Notes under the pieces: generated by a model
Database searches by the model: none
What the model saw: only the letters and a program-made list of their open reading frames with translations
What the model was told of the DNA's origin: nothing
Source: Knoxdaviesia capensis
Taxonomy: Eukaryota; Ascomycota; Sordariomycetes; Microascales; Gondwanamycetaceae
Length of the DNA: 64,000 nucleotides
Direction: 5' to 3'
NCBI GenBank assembly: GCA_001510575.1
Contig: LNGK01000004.1
Span: forward strand, 1,091,339-1,155,338
Part shown: positions 23,737 through 35,428 of the stretch, piece by piece
Numbering within the stretch: the stretch's first letter is position 1
Layout of the letters: each line of letters starts with the position of its first letter
Position numbers and translations under genes: made by a program

Positions 23737-25727
23737 ATGACAGAGAAGATGTCGATTGACAAGAAGGACCCTACAAAGGATGACAGCGATGAATCGCTCG
23801 ATTCAGGACCAGAGGCTGAACTTGGTATGACTTCTCACGGTCAAGATAGCCAGCAGCCAAAGCGTAAGGGAGGCAGAAAGCCGGTAAGTGATTTTTCTAT
23901 CCCATTTTGATTGTCGTTACTTGCCTGAATTCAATCGCCGTTTCCCTCCAGCCATCTCACCCCCTCATTTTCCTCTGTTGGAAACATTTGAGGTGGGGGC
24001 TGGTGATGTGAGCGATGTCGGAACTGGATCATTCAGGCACATGAATTTATCCATCGCGAACAACGGAAAGAGCATTGTGTCTTCTTGTGCATGCTGTCTT
24101 CTCACCGTCGATGAACACTTCGCGTCGTGTCGTCGCCCTGATTGTTCTGTCCCGGCCTGCTAACAGTATGCGCGATTTACACAGATATATGCAACCTCAG
24201 AGGAGAGGAAGCAACGAAATCGTCAGGCCCAGGCCGCGTTTCGAGAGAGGAGAACGGAATATATAAAACAATTGGAAGAGGCCATCCGGGTTCATGAATC
24301 AAATCTTCAGAACCTGCAAGCTGCCCACCGTAATGCCGCAGACGAATGTCTGATGCTCCGCTACAAGAACTCCCTTTTAGAGCGAATTCTGCTTGAGAAA
24401 GGTTAGTCCCTCACCACACCCACCATCCCCACCACCGGCGCCGTCCATCCTGCAGCCGCGTCACAACACCCTTTACACAAGACGACCGGAAAGCGGGAAC
24501 TTGCACATTATGTCTGAGGCTCGCCGCCTGCAAACGCCACGCGCCGCGACAGTGGCCCCGGTTGACTCAGGTGACCGCGGGATGTTGCAGACTGATCACC
24601 GCTTTCCGGTCCCCATCATGATCATCACCTGTGTGATTGCATTGACTAACAAGAGGTTTGGGTTCTGGCCCGATTCCCGCTGTGCGTCTAGGTATTGATG
24701 TACAAGCTGAATTACGTGCCAAAACTGGTAGTCCAAATCTGGCACCAACTTTAGTACCCCAAAATATGGTCCAACCAACCCAGGTTCAACGGGCCTTGAT
24801 GAGGAGACACAGCTCGCGGAGGTCGACGTCTAGCATTCCTCCGAAGATGGAGCAGGCTATCAGCCCGCTCCCTCCGCCGATGCATGCTGCGACGTCAGTT
24901 GCTTCCCCCAGAAGCCGACCAACGCCCTCGTCGCACTCCAACTCCCCCACAAACACTGCGCCGACGTATGGAAGCCAGGCTGGCCTGTCCCCTGCCACGT
25001 CTGATCATGTTTCTGTACGCGCATCTGTGCCACCACCTGTAAGCAAGCCGCAGCAGCCACCCCAGCCGCAGCCACAGCAACAGCAGCCATTGCCGCCGCA
25101 GCCGCAACGGCAACCGCAACAGAAGATGTCGCGTGCGCAACAGCAGCAGCAGCTGCAGCAGCAGCACAAGCAAAGACAACAGCACATGTCGTCAATGATG
25201 TCTGCCCAGCAACAGGCGATGCAGCAACAGGCTGTTGGAGTGCGCGGTGTCTCTGGCGCAGCGTTCTACCCGAGTCCGGGATTCCAGAACCATCTTGATC
25301 AACTAGGCAAGCTATCCCCCAAATTTCCCTTTTACTTTATTTCCCCAGAACTTTGTCGTCCTAGGCTCATTCCGTCAGTACAGAACAGGAATACGATGCT
25401 CCGGGTGATATGATGGACGACGGCGATCTCGACGCCGGCGGTCCTGGTCCATATCCGAGCTTTGGCCCCGGGCCTTCGGTCAGCAGCGTGCCCGCCGGCA
25501 TGATGCCTTCGCCAACCTCTCGAACTCCGCCAGGCCGCATTCCTCACAGCGGCGATTCGATGCCCCAGCAACCACCAGCAGCGGCCGCCGTAGGCGGGGT
25601 TGCGTCGCCGTATCCCTCGATGACGCAGCTATTGGATCCGACCAGCATTGAATGGGATCCCTTCGGACTCAGCGCCAGCATGGCTTTCCCGACCCCATTT
25701 GCTTTTGATCAGAGCAGCATGAGGTAA
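23737..25727 (+). CDS. bZIP transcription factor, Yap/AP-1-like (Fcr3-like)
   Basis: Exons are 23737-23883, 24185-24401, 24692-25306 and 25384-25727, giving 440 residues. The basic region near residues 56-72 contains NRQAQAAFRERR, the N-x-x-A-Q-x-x-F-R signature of fungal Yap/Pap1-type bZIP factors. A leucine zipper follows to about residue 120. An upstream basic block (KRKGGRKP, 42-49) may serve as nuclear localisation signal. Residues about 240-300 are Gln/Pro-rich, resembling an activation domain; the C-terminal third is Gly/Pro/Ser-rich. Introns 1 and 2 are 301 and 290 bases, long for this kind of genome; both are GT-AG. Intron 3 uses a GC donor. The family resembles the Aspergillus factors annotated Fcr3, as far as I remember; targets are unknown. 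Confidence 0.88.
25040..25230 (+). repeat. CAG/CAA-rich tract coding poly-Gln/Pro
   Basis: Imperfect CAG, CAA and CCG codons encode a Gln/Pro-rich segment of the bZIP factor. Mixed synonymous codons show it is not a pure microsatellite. The opposite strand is open too, only because of the repeat. Confidence 0.8.
25307..25383 (+). other. GC-AG intron of the bZIP gene
   Basis: The donor reads AG|GCAAGC, the best known context for U2-type GC donors, and the acceptor is TACAG. Only this pair restores the frame: exon 3 ends in phase 1 and the downstream frame, which starts at 25384, gives the smooth junction DQLEQEYDA. No GT donor in the neighbourhood gives an open junction. Confidence 0.75.
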
Positions 25728-28430
25728 AGACTAGGGCCCGGCGACTTGGCTGAATAGTTTTGGGACGTGCAAACGTCTTCACGTTCTTATTCTACCTTGT
25801 TTTCTGTTCCCTGCTCTATCTTTACGACTGTCACGAGATCTCTTTTCTTCTTAATTTTTTTTCTCAAAAACGGGGGTGTTTTGTATGAGAGAGCGCTGTT
25901 GCTCGACGGTTATCCGCATTTTCACCTTCGGATTCCTTTTTTGTTGCACAACCAGCGACAACTCATTTTTCATTTTCTCTTCTCTTCTTTTCTTTCTAGT
26001 TTTGTGTATACAGAGAGGCTTGGACTATCATTGATACCCCGAGATGGCATATTCGCGCATGGCCATGCGCGGTCAAATAACGAATTTCTTATTTTCCTTC
26101 ATTCCTTTTCTCCCTATCTTAGGTGGTGCAGTCCCTGTATCATTTCACTCTTGTTTGTCATGATGTCATGGGTGTTGTTTGGCCTTCTCGGGTTTCCTGT
26201 TGTTTCTTTCGTTTTTGTGCTTTCTCTTCTCTTCTTGCTGCTGGTGGCTGGCTGATGTGGCCGTGCCCCAGAGAAAAGCTTTTGGTGTGAGTTGATTCGT
26301 TTTGCGTTCTGTTTCCCTTTTGGCTCGAGATGGCTGCGAGAACTTGGGAGCAGCCTGGTTCTCTTGGGTGTCTACGGCGCCTGGTGTTGCTGTTACTCGG
26401 AATGGGGGCCCTTTTCTGTCGTGCAAGTGCCTTGGGAACCGAGTGGACTGTACGGACGTGGTGCTGGGGTCACACCCGTGGAGATTTTGACTTGATGATG
26501 TATATATGTGTGGCGTGAGTATCTTTTCTATCGTAAGTGCCTTTGTTTTCGTTTTTCAATGGGAAGTGTCGTGGTTTATTTGATGGGGACGACCCCCATT
26601 TTTTGGTTTCCTTTTTTGCCTCTATTTTGCCCTTTCGTTCTAGTTTTCATCCTGTTATTTTGAGAATATTTGTTACACAGTCGTGATGTGATCTCCTGTG
26701 TGAATGACAGCCTGTGAATCTGGGGAATATGGAGAACGGGGAGACGGCCCTCGCTGCTCGCTAGTGTTTAGCTGCGTTGACGAGCCGGATGCCAGGCGCA
26801 TATACTACGTATATACCCACGCACGTCTCATGATCTGGAACACGCAAGTCTCAATTGAGTGGACTGGGCGGGCAGGTTTTCTGGGATTCAGTGGAGGGTG
26901 AATGCCGAGCATGATATCCACTCTCCGGAGTGGGGATGCGGGCCGGGTCTGGGGAACCGGGGGAAAGAGAGGGGCGGAGTGCATAGTGGTATCGGATAGT
27001 GTCTTTCTCTCTGGGACGGGGGCGGTCGGAGTGTCTACGTGTGTGTACTGAATGTGTATTGCGGTGGCCGAGAAAAGAAGGTCGATAGGTATATGTATGT
27101 CTGGAGGAGGCTAGCTTTCGGGGGGATTTGCCTCGGGATTCTGCAGAGTGGTCTGTGGGGCCGGGCGATATGACAGGTGCACGATCACGGCGCGATCACA
27201 CGCACGCACATATACTGTACACGTACGCACAGGGAGCAAGCACACAAGCACACCAGCAAACAAGCGAAAGAGAATTTCGTCTGCACAACTTGGCACATCT
27301 GTGCTTGCTGGCGTCCTGTATCTACTTATTACCCCCTTTTCATCTGCTCACTCGCAATTCTGTCGTTTTCTCTGGGTATGTTGCTTTTTGCCGCTCGTCT
27401 GAGCTGTCTCACGTCCCTCATTCAAGGGACATCAATTTCCCATGGTCTCTGAACTCTCACTTTGTTGCCGTTCCGACGTCCATGGGTCTTCGTATTCCCA
27501 AAGTGAGACCGCAAACGGCACCCGGGCACGGTAACCTAACGAAAGCAACAAGCATTCTGTGTGATGCACGGCGATCACTCAATCTCTATGACATATAGAA
27601 GCCCATCGTGTGGATTACATAGGGCGCCGACACGTGCTTCCGGCTTCGGGGGGCCTGGCTTAGGGTCTCTCGGGTTTAACTGCACGGTATATGGGACCAG
27701 CCCTAAGTCCCGTTTTTGCTGGATTCACACAAATTTCGAGGTTACCTTCCCCCCCCTGGCCACGGGAATTATATTTTGTGCCCCCGGCTTAGCCCCTATT
27801 AGCCGACGTGTAGCCGCGGACTATGGTTCTGGAGTTTAGCTTTTATTGCTGATTTCTTTTCTGTCTTTTTTTCTCGTGGGTTGTGAGACGTAGACAGAGG
27901 ATGTTGTGTGTACTGTATATTGCAGTCCAGGGATTCTTATCTCGTGTTGACACCGAACTCATGAAGTTGAGATGATTAACAGCTTGCTTACCTATTGTAG
28001 AGAGGAAGGGAAAAAGAGGCTTTAGGAATGCAGGATAGCAGGCAGAGTCTAGCAAGGGGTTCGCAAACAGGGCACTTTTGATAGCATTGATGGTTTGCTT
28101 TAGCCTCTGAGACCAGGAGAATGTTATAGGCTGTAGACAAGGCCAAAGGGGATATGATCAGCCGGGGGCATTTTGGAGTCTGGAGTTAGCAGTTGGACAC
28201 TAGGGTCTGGCTTCTGGGAGCAGCCACAGGCAGAAGGAACACGAGGACCGCAGGGAAAGAACCACCGGTGAAATTCACACGCTCTTTCAGGGTGCAGAAT
28301 ATGAATAATCAAGGCCTAAAATTCTAGATCATGGGGAAGGGACGACTGCCACTTCATTGTTGCTCAATATGGTCCCCTCCCACAGTTACGGGAAAAAAAC
28401 CAGAGAAAAAAAAATTAATCACCACCACCA
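25728..28430. other. intergenic region, bZIP to Stm1-like gene
   Basis: The first several hundred bases are T-rich and probably contain the bZIP 3' UTR. Hydrophobic frames such as 25767-26255 simply reflect T-richness. The remainder has mixed composition and short frames that I could not assign. No RNA gene was recognised. Confidence 0.5.
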
Positions 28431-28692
28431 CCTAAACCCACGCCTTTTTTTTTTTCTCTCCTCCTCTTCTTTTTTTCCTATCACACCATGACGATATAGT
28501 CTGTAGAGGAGGAATCATTATCCATCTCTATTTTTCCCCCTTCCCCCACCCTCCTCTTTTCTCTTTTTCTCTTTTTCTTTCTTCCTCCAACCCTTTAGAA
28601 CCCTCTTTTTGGTTCGCCCCCAACTTCTCCCTCTATTCTGATCTCTTTCTTGTTACGCCTTTTCAGAAGGCGATAAAATCCCAGGAGACAAG
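28431..28692 (+). promoter_or_regulatory. TC-rich leader of the Stm1-like gene
   Basis: About 250 bases of T/C-rich sequence run up to the start codon. CCTTTTCAG ending near 28668 could be a 3' splice site of a 5'-UTR intron. TC-tracts around the transcription start are typical of highly expressed fungal genes; this is inference. Confidence 0.4.
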
Positions 28693-30717
28693 ATGTCTGT
28701 TGTCTCCAAGGTATGTTCGAGTCGTATTCTTTCTTTTTTTCTTTGTGCCTGTGGTTTTCCTCCTGGCTGTTTTATGGCATCCAGATCCTATACATGATGG
28801 GCTGCAAAGAGTGGATTTGCTTGCAGAAGCAATGGATGCCTTGTTTTCTGCTTGAAATCAGCTTGCTCTAGAGGATAGCGACGGTGTTTGTGTGGATGAG
28901 CGATTGAATGGGGTCAATCAATGCTCTCGGTTGCCTCCTGGCTTCTAGTTCCATTGACACAATCTGCTGTAGTCGATTGCATCTGAACATGGCCCTTTCT
29001 CATTGTCATATATCTGGAACCTTCTGGCTACTCGATCCCTCTTGGCTGGCTCATGTACTGATTTTTGACTGTTCATCACCCTACAGAACCTTTTTGCGCT
29101 CCTCGGTTAGTTCGATTGACTTTTCCCTCGTTGCGATTTCGCTATTTTTCGGCTTGACAGCCCTCAGTATCTCAACAAGACGTCGTAAATGCCTTTGAAA
29201 CCACGCCTGCGATTGGCTATCCAGGTCGGAATCGATTGATGCCGTCCTCCTTCGCGGCCGTTGAATCGGATGGCGGGAAGCTGGACGTTTGATTTGTGTT
29301 ATCGCATTCGTATCCCGACTCCCCTTAATATGGCTGGCTAGTGGTCGTTTGGGGCATTTGCGACGCTTGTTGACACTGAGGACTCCTATCATCGATACTA
29401 CCTGCGACAGTGGTAAATCCAGTGATGAATATCCGGCTAACGTTTGCTGTTTCGCAACACAGGCAATGAGGACGGTGACACGGAGGGTGCTCCCGCCCCC
29501 GTGAAGGCTGCCGACAAGCCCGCCGCCGCCGCTCGCCCTGCCCAGCCTTCTCGTGGTGGCCCCGCTGGCGGCCAGCGCCGTGGTGGCCGCCCCTCTGGCA
29601 ACGAAGCTGGTAAGCTGCAGTCCGGTGAATTTTTTTTTTGGCGATACTAGCATCAGCACCTAACCGTTTTTGTTTCTCTGCAGCCTACCGTGACCGCAAC
29701 GCCGGCGTCGATGGCAACCGCAGCCGTCCCACTGATGAGGCCGGTGCTACCGGTGGCCGTGGCGGCTACAACGCCCGTGTCCGTGGTGGTATGTATTCTC
29801 CCGTCCCCCTCAGTGCTTTCTGATCCTCGTTCTCCGTCTTGTGGCCTCTCCTGTCTAACATTGCTGCTTCTGTACCATAGGACGCGGATCTCGCTTCCCC
29901 CGCGACCGGGATGACCGCCATTCGCGCAACCCCAAGCCGTACGTATTTGCTCATGATGCAACAATCCCGTCTTTCTGCTGTGTATATATATTCTAACATT
30001 TCCTTTTCGTGGCACAGCTCGTCTGAGAAGCAGACCGACAAGGCCTGGGGCGCCACTGAAGGCGAGGCCGAGCTGAAGGACGAGACCGCCGGCGAGGCCA
30101 TTGCCCAGACCGAAAAGAAGGAGACCGACGGCGACGCCTCCCCCGAGAAGGAGGTCGAGCCTGCCGAGCCTGAGGACAAGCAACGCACTCTCGACGACTT
30201 CCTGGCCGAGCAGGCCGAGAAGCGCCTGGCTCTTTCTGGCGACATCAACGTCCGCCAGGCCAACGAGGGCAGCAAGCTCGACAAGAAGTGGGCTGGCGCC
30301 AAGGCCATTGCCAAGGAGGAGGACGCCGAGTACTTTGCCGGCTCCGGCGGCAAGGCCAAGCGCGAGCGTGAGCGCAAGACCAAGCAGCTCATCGAGCTTG
30401 ACAACCGCTTCCACGAGCCCGAGCGCAGCACCCGTGGCGGTCCTCGCGGTGGATCGCGCGGTGGCTTCCGCGGCGAGGGTCGCGGTGAGGGTCGCGGTGA
30501 AGGTCGCGGTGAAGGTCGCGGTGAAGGCCGTGGCGAGGGCCGTGGCGAAGGTCGCGGTGAGGGCCGCGGTGGATTCCGTGGCGAGGGCCGTGGAGGTCCT
30601 CGCGGTGGTCGTGGCGGCCGTGGCGGCCGTGGTGGTGCCCGTGGCGATTCGTCTGCCGGCGCCGCCCCCGCCATCAACACCAACGACACCGCCGCTTTCC
30701 CGTCTCTGGGAGCCTAA
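28693..30717 (+). CDS. STM1: Stm1/SERBP1-type ribosome- and RNA-associated protein
   Basis: Exons are 28693-28710, 29087-29105, 29463-29609, 29684-29788, 29881-29938 and 30018-30717, giving 348 residues. After splicing the N-terminus reads MSVVSKNLFALLGNEDG, the Stm1 N-terminal motif. The middle is charged (the HABP4/PAI-RBP1 region), and the C-terminus has an RGG/RGEG box followed by TAAFPSLGA. Yeast Stm1 and animal SERBP1 bind the 80S ribosome, clamp it in a dormant state and affect mRNA decay; the fungal orthologue is expected in the cytoplasm. All five introns are GT-AG; the first two are 376 and 357 bases and flank a 19-base exon. The start is set by the N-terminal motif. Confidence 0.88.
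30472..30567 (+). repeat. 12-bp tandem array coding (GEGR)8
   Basis: Eight units of 12 bases (GGY GAR GGY CGY) encode Gly-Glu-Gly-Arg. Synonymous third positions differ between units, so protein-level selection or an old array is likely. It forms an unusually regular Glu-containing version of the RGG box. Confidence 0.9.
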
Positions 30718-32323
30718 ATCGTCGCGTCGTCGACTACGAATCATTCGCCTGCACGAATTCGATTCTCAACACACCACCCCCCCAAAATTATGCCTCTTTT
30801 AGAGTTTTTTTCAAGTAGTGCGATAGGGTTGGAGGGGGGAAAGAAGCACAGGGAAAAAGGTTCTGGGCCCCCCTTCTCTTTTTAAATTCCAAAAAAAGTC
30901 CAAAAAGATTTCTTGCCATGACACTCTTGTTTCTCGTTCTTCCTGGTTTTCTGTTCTCATATCTTTTTCTCACCGAAGCTTTTTCTCTCCCCGTTTCCGT
31001 TTATCTTTTGCTGCTCTGCCTTGCCCCTCATAACCGACGAACCTCGGTCCAGCGATATATCTACCAGCAGTCCCCCTCCTAACTCTTTCTCCCAGAACTC
31101 GAAGCGTCATATATCACCCTGAACCGTCACGGACGGAACCTCCATACAGGTGCATTTTTTCTGTTGAGGGGCCTGTGGTGCACCGAGACGACGAAACTTG
31201 CCGGCTGCCGAAAGAACCTTTGGGCTTCTTCCCCCTCCTCTTCCCCTATCTCACATCTCTTTCCTTTACCGCTGCAAACGAAGAAAATGTCTTTCCAGGG
31301 AGTTCTTCTTGTCTTCTTTGTTTTCCTGTTTTCCTCCTGTTTCTACCAAAAATCTCGGGTAGGAGTGAAGGGCCGGCGTGTCTCACGAACGGGGGTTTGC
31401 TTTTTCTATCTTCACGTTATTTCTCGGGATGAGTGTTTCTATTCTATTCCTCCCGTCTTGCTTCTTTCTCTCGATCTTAACTCAAAAACACCTTGTAGCA
31501 CTTTATGACGGACGGACGGCAGGTGGGGAACAAAAGGATTCACTATCGTGTCATGATATATACATTCTCTGGTCGTTTATCTGTTTCGGGGCTTTTATGC
31601 TTCGGGCAGGGAGGATTTCGTGCAAAAACTTGGGACTTGTCTGTGTTCTTGTTTTCTGGTTCGGTACTGGGGTATCTGGCTCTGTTATGCTTTTTTTTTG
31701 TGTGTAGTGAAATTTGGCAGAACTGAATTTGGGGAGATCTATCAAATGGACTTTTGCTGTGTCGTGTGTGGTGATATCTGTGATCGTGTCTGGCGAGTTT
31801 GGACCGGAGGACGATCTGACTGGGCGTTCTGAGTGGGTGATTTGGCTGCTCTCTGGAGTCGCAAAGGCGTGTTCTGTTGGTCATTGTTGTTCTTGTTGAC
31901 CGGTGTAAGCCCCTCCAGCTTCACTTGATACTTGATCTGACATGTGTTGACCAGAGCAGCGTTCCGGTCGTGGCAGATCATGGCCGGACATTGCTTCAGG
32001 GGTTTAAAGGTGAAGAGAGATGACCAGAGAGGCGATGTGATACAATTCCCGTATATATACTATTTATACAGCTATGTGATGCCGACTGCCACGAGTGCTC
32101 AAGACTCGTGTATGAGCGGGCAGTGTTCCGCCCGTCAGTAAACCCTCCCTCAGCCCTTGCTTTTGTTGACAAAAAAAGAAAAAAAAAAAGAACCATGTAA
32201 GAATAAGACCACGTTCAGCTGCCTCTATATATACTCTGGAAGTCGTGAAAGTCCGAACATGAAACGAAAAAAAGAAAACAAAGATGACAGGAAAAGAATC
32301 ATACAGCCCCCGTATCCCCGGAC
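30718..32323. other. convergent intergenic region, Stm1-like to MFS
   Basis: The genes on either side converge here, so both 3' UTRs lie in this 1.6 kb. The sequence is T-rich on the plus strand to about 31.7 kb. Frames of 60-110 codons exist but their products are low-complexity. No RNA gene was recognised. Confidence 0.5.
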
Positions 32324-34304
32324 CTACTCCAACCGTGGACTCCGCACCGCGCGAGCGACGTCGATCGACAGGCTGGCGGCCAGCAGCAGCAGGTTGAACA
32401 GGGCCATGAGGTAGAAGGGGGCGCCGGTCGACAGCGCGTCGAAGAGGAAGCCGCCGAGCTTGGTGAGCAGGAGGATGGCGGCGCCGCCGCACCACGAGTA
32501 CACGCCGGCGATGGAGCCCTTGAGGCGCACACGCGACTCGGTCGTGGCTGTAGCGGCGTAGACGGGGCCATCGGAGAGGAGTGAGGCGGACTCGTCGGAG
32601 TCGTCGGCGGCGGCGGCGGCAGCGGGGTCGTGCGGCGGGGCGGCGGCGGCAGCCACGGGGTCGGCGGTCAGCACGCCGCGGCCGAGCGAGCCGAGGCTGC
32701 ACACAATTGCGCCGATCTGGCTGACGCCCAGCAGCGCGACGACGGCGAACACGAGCGGCGAGCCGCCGCGGCCGTCCTGGTCGGAGAACTCGGGGCTGCG
32801 CAGCATCGGGAACGCGGTGTAGCCGACCACGCCGCACAGCGTCGACACGGCCAGGGGCGCGTTGACGCGGCGGCCGGGCCGGCTGGCCAGGTAGCCGAAC
32901 AGCGGCGCGGCGAGCAGGCCGACGAGCTGCGCGACACCCGTCAGGATGCCGGCCAGGATGTAGGCGGCGCGGCACTCCTTCTTGAGCTCGGGCGACGGGT
33001 CGGTCGGCGAGCCGGTGCAGAAGCCGTTGCTGATGAAGAACGTGTTGATGAAGAGCGGGATGAAGAGCGAGATTGCGACGGTGGAGGCGCGCGCGACGAA
33101 GCCGCCGAGGTAGCCTATGGCGATGTTGGAGTCGGTGAAGCCCAGGCGGATAGAGTCGCGCATGAGTTGGAGGTAGGGGAGGACCTTCTGCAGGATGTTA
33201 GATACACCCGGGGGTGGGGGGGGCCGCTTCACTACTATCCGGCTAGGGGTTTGCCATAGAGCTGAAAGCGTGGAGAATCAAACGAGAGAGAGTGAGGGGA
33301 GAGAAACAAACCTGCGGGACCCGCGACTCGCGGTGGGCATCCTCAAGCTGGTCGTCGTACACACGCTCGTCGTTAACGTCGAGCGACGTGCCGCCCAGCG
33401 CAAACAGCACGCGCCAGCCCTTGCCCTCCTCACCCTTGATGTTGCGGAGGCCGAAGAACACGAACACGGCGACGGCGAGCGCGACCGACCCGACCACGTA
33501 GAAGCTGTAGGCGACCGCGCGGGCCGGCGTCACGCCGTCGACCTCGCCGAATTTGGCGGGCAGCGGGAGGAAGAGAATCAGGGCCACCAGCGCGCCGCAG
33601 CCGGTAAACAGGCCGATGTAGCCTGCCAGCACCGACGGCTTGCCGAGGTTCTGGGGCGTGGCGGCGGGGGAGGAGGACGGCTCGGCGGCCGTGGGGATGG
33701 GGTCGTCGGAGGAGAGGTGGGCGTAGCGCGCGGGGGTCGTGCTGGCGTCGGGGGTCTTGGTGGCTTCGTCGGCGGGGGAGTCGGCTTCGTCGGCCAGTGA
33801 CGGGAGGATCGCGGTGACCATGGTCGCCCTAAGCCGGATGTTTTGAACGGAAGGTTAGCAGGCCATGGAGTCTCAAAAGGGCCGACCGAACAATGACTAC
33901 CGGGGGCGGGGGGTTACATACGAGGCCGTCGCACCGATGGCGAAGAAGATCCGCGCGAGCAGCAGCTGCGGATAGACGTTGCGGGCCTGCACGAAGACGA
34001 ACAGCGCGGCGCCGATGACGGCATACCCGATGACGGCGATCCAGCGCACACCGACGCGATCGGAGGCCAGGCCCCACAGCGGGCAGGCGACCAGCGCGAC
34101 CACCTCGTCGGCAAAGCCCAGCGTGCCGACGACGTCGCCGACGTGGTCCTTCTGGCCGATCAGGTCGGTGATGACGAACGACACGCTGCTGTTCAGGAAC
34201 ACCAGGAACGAGATCGAGAACAGGCTGATGCCGAGGAGGTATGTGAGCGCCTGCAGCGTCGTGGTCGCCTGCGAGAACGGGAGGTAGCGGGCGATCCAGG
34301 CCAT
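32324..34304 (-). CDS. major facilitator superfamily transporter, 12 TM
   Basis: Exons are 34304-33922, 33828-33312 and 33187-32324, giving 587 residues. Twelve hydrophobic helices are visible: TM1-4 at residues 17-135, TM5-6 at about 178-240, and TM7-12 in the last exon. The MFS motif A, G-L-A-S-D-R-V-G-V-R, lies at residues 78-87 between TM2 and TM3. Hydrophilic loops are long between TM4 and TM5 (about 141-177), between TM6 and TM7 (about 241-305), and between TM10 and TM11 (Ala/Asp-rich). Introns are GT-AG with exact frame joins; intron 2 has a CTAAC branch site. The substrate cannot be read from the sequence; it is a proton-coupled or facilitative carrier of a membrane not determined here. 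The start was placed at 34304 because the open frame upstream is only TG-repeat (His-Thr-Ile-His). Confidence 0.88.
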
Positions 34305-34328
34305 GGTGGCGGAGGACCGGCTAGCCCG

Positions 34329-34399
34329 GTGTATGTGTGTGTGTGTGTGTATGTGTGTGTGTGTGTGTATGTGTGTGTGTGTGTGTATGTGTGTGTGGT
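34329..34399 (+). repeat. TG microsatellite with regular TA interruptions
   Basis: About 70 bases of TG repeat are broken by a TA step at intervals of roughly 16-20 bases, giving a higher-order repeat. It begins 25 bases upstream of the MFS start codon and so probably lies in its 5' UTR or core promoter. Confidence 0.9.
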
Positions 34400-35161
34400 G
34401 GGGGTGGTGGTGGGAGGTCGGCGGATTCGGCGTGCGGGCCGCCGAGTCAGTAATTGGGGCCCGGGGACGGGTGAGGTTCGGTGTGGGCGAGTTGGAGGTC
34501 GGAGTGCCGACGATCAAGGGCCCGGGGGGGCCGATGTACACAAGCGGCGTGCGGAGGGGAGTTCGTCCGCCGAGCGGCCGACGTCGGCAGTTGAGACTCG
34601 AAGCTCTTGATAGCTCTGCGCGGCGGGTTTACTCGGGAGATCACCGCAGCAACCGGCAAAGCAAAAAAACACAAATAAAACCGGCGGAAACTTGGACGAA
34701 ATTGATGGAAATACACAGATTGACCTCTTTTCACCCTCAACGGAGAAGAGGAAGAGAGGAGAAAACCGGAAACACAAGGTGTCGTCCACGGGGGAAAAGT
34801 CCGACGGGTGCTCGGGGTTGTTAGGTAACGGCTTAGTCACGATGCATCACCACTTTGATTAGATCGATCTGATAAGCGGACATGCAGGAACATCACGAGG
34901 TTTGTTGGTTTGGGGGGCACTGCATGCGATGGGAACGTTGAGTATTGTTCATTCTGACGAAGATTGGGCTGTGAAGAGCACGGCGAGAGGACGGGGTTCA
35001 ATGCATTCTGGAATCTAGATGATTGGGGAATGATGTGTTCGCTATGTGCATCGAGTCCATATAGAACCATGCTGATAATTTCTGGTCCCAACGCTGAGAT
35101 GCAAGGAGCATATTCAATCTCTTTTCCTTCTTTATTTAACGAAGCCCTCCTTATTCCTCCG

Positions 35162-35187
35162 TCTCTCTCTCTCTCTCTCTCTCTCTC
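35162..35187 (+). repeat. CT dinucleotide microsatellite
   Basis: Thirteen uninterrupted CT units lie in the Arp8-MFS intergenic region, downstream of the Arp8 stop codon. Confidence 0.9.
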
Positions 35188-35428
35188 GTTAGAAACACTG
35201 CAAAATACACCATAGGCGAAAAACCACCACCTTCACCTTTTGAACACCCAAACTCCCCCAAGACTGGAAAATAATAATAGCAACCCTTCCAAAAAGCCAT
35301 CCATGCCTAAGGTTCAAACAAAGAGCACCCAGAAACAAACTACCCACATGCCAGAAGTCCTAGAAAACAAGAAAGATACCCGGAATGAGAGAGAGAGAGA
35401 GGGGGGAGAGAAGGAGGATGTCGGCTGT

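Larger units (their letters stand above)
34305..35428. other. intergenic region between MFS start and Arp8 end
   Basis: This contains the MFS promoter (minus strand) and the Arp8 3' UTR. It includes a TG microsatellite immediately before the MFS start, a CT run at 35162-35187 and a GA run near 35388-35405. No gene was recognised. Confidence 0.5.

Noticed and set aside
25767..26255. 162-codon hydrophobic frame after the bZIP gene
   Set aside because: T-rich 3' UTR or intergenic sequence automatically yields Phe/Leu/Ser; no start context or splice support.
29653..30744. 363- and 307-codon minus-strand frames over the Stm1-like gene
   Set aside because: They mirror the RGEG repeat and the GC-rich codons and run through introns of the real gene.
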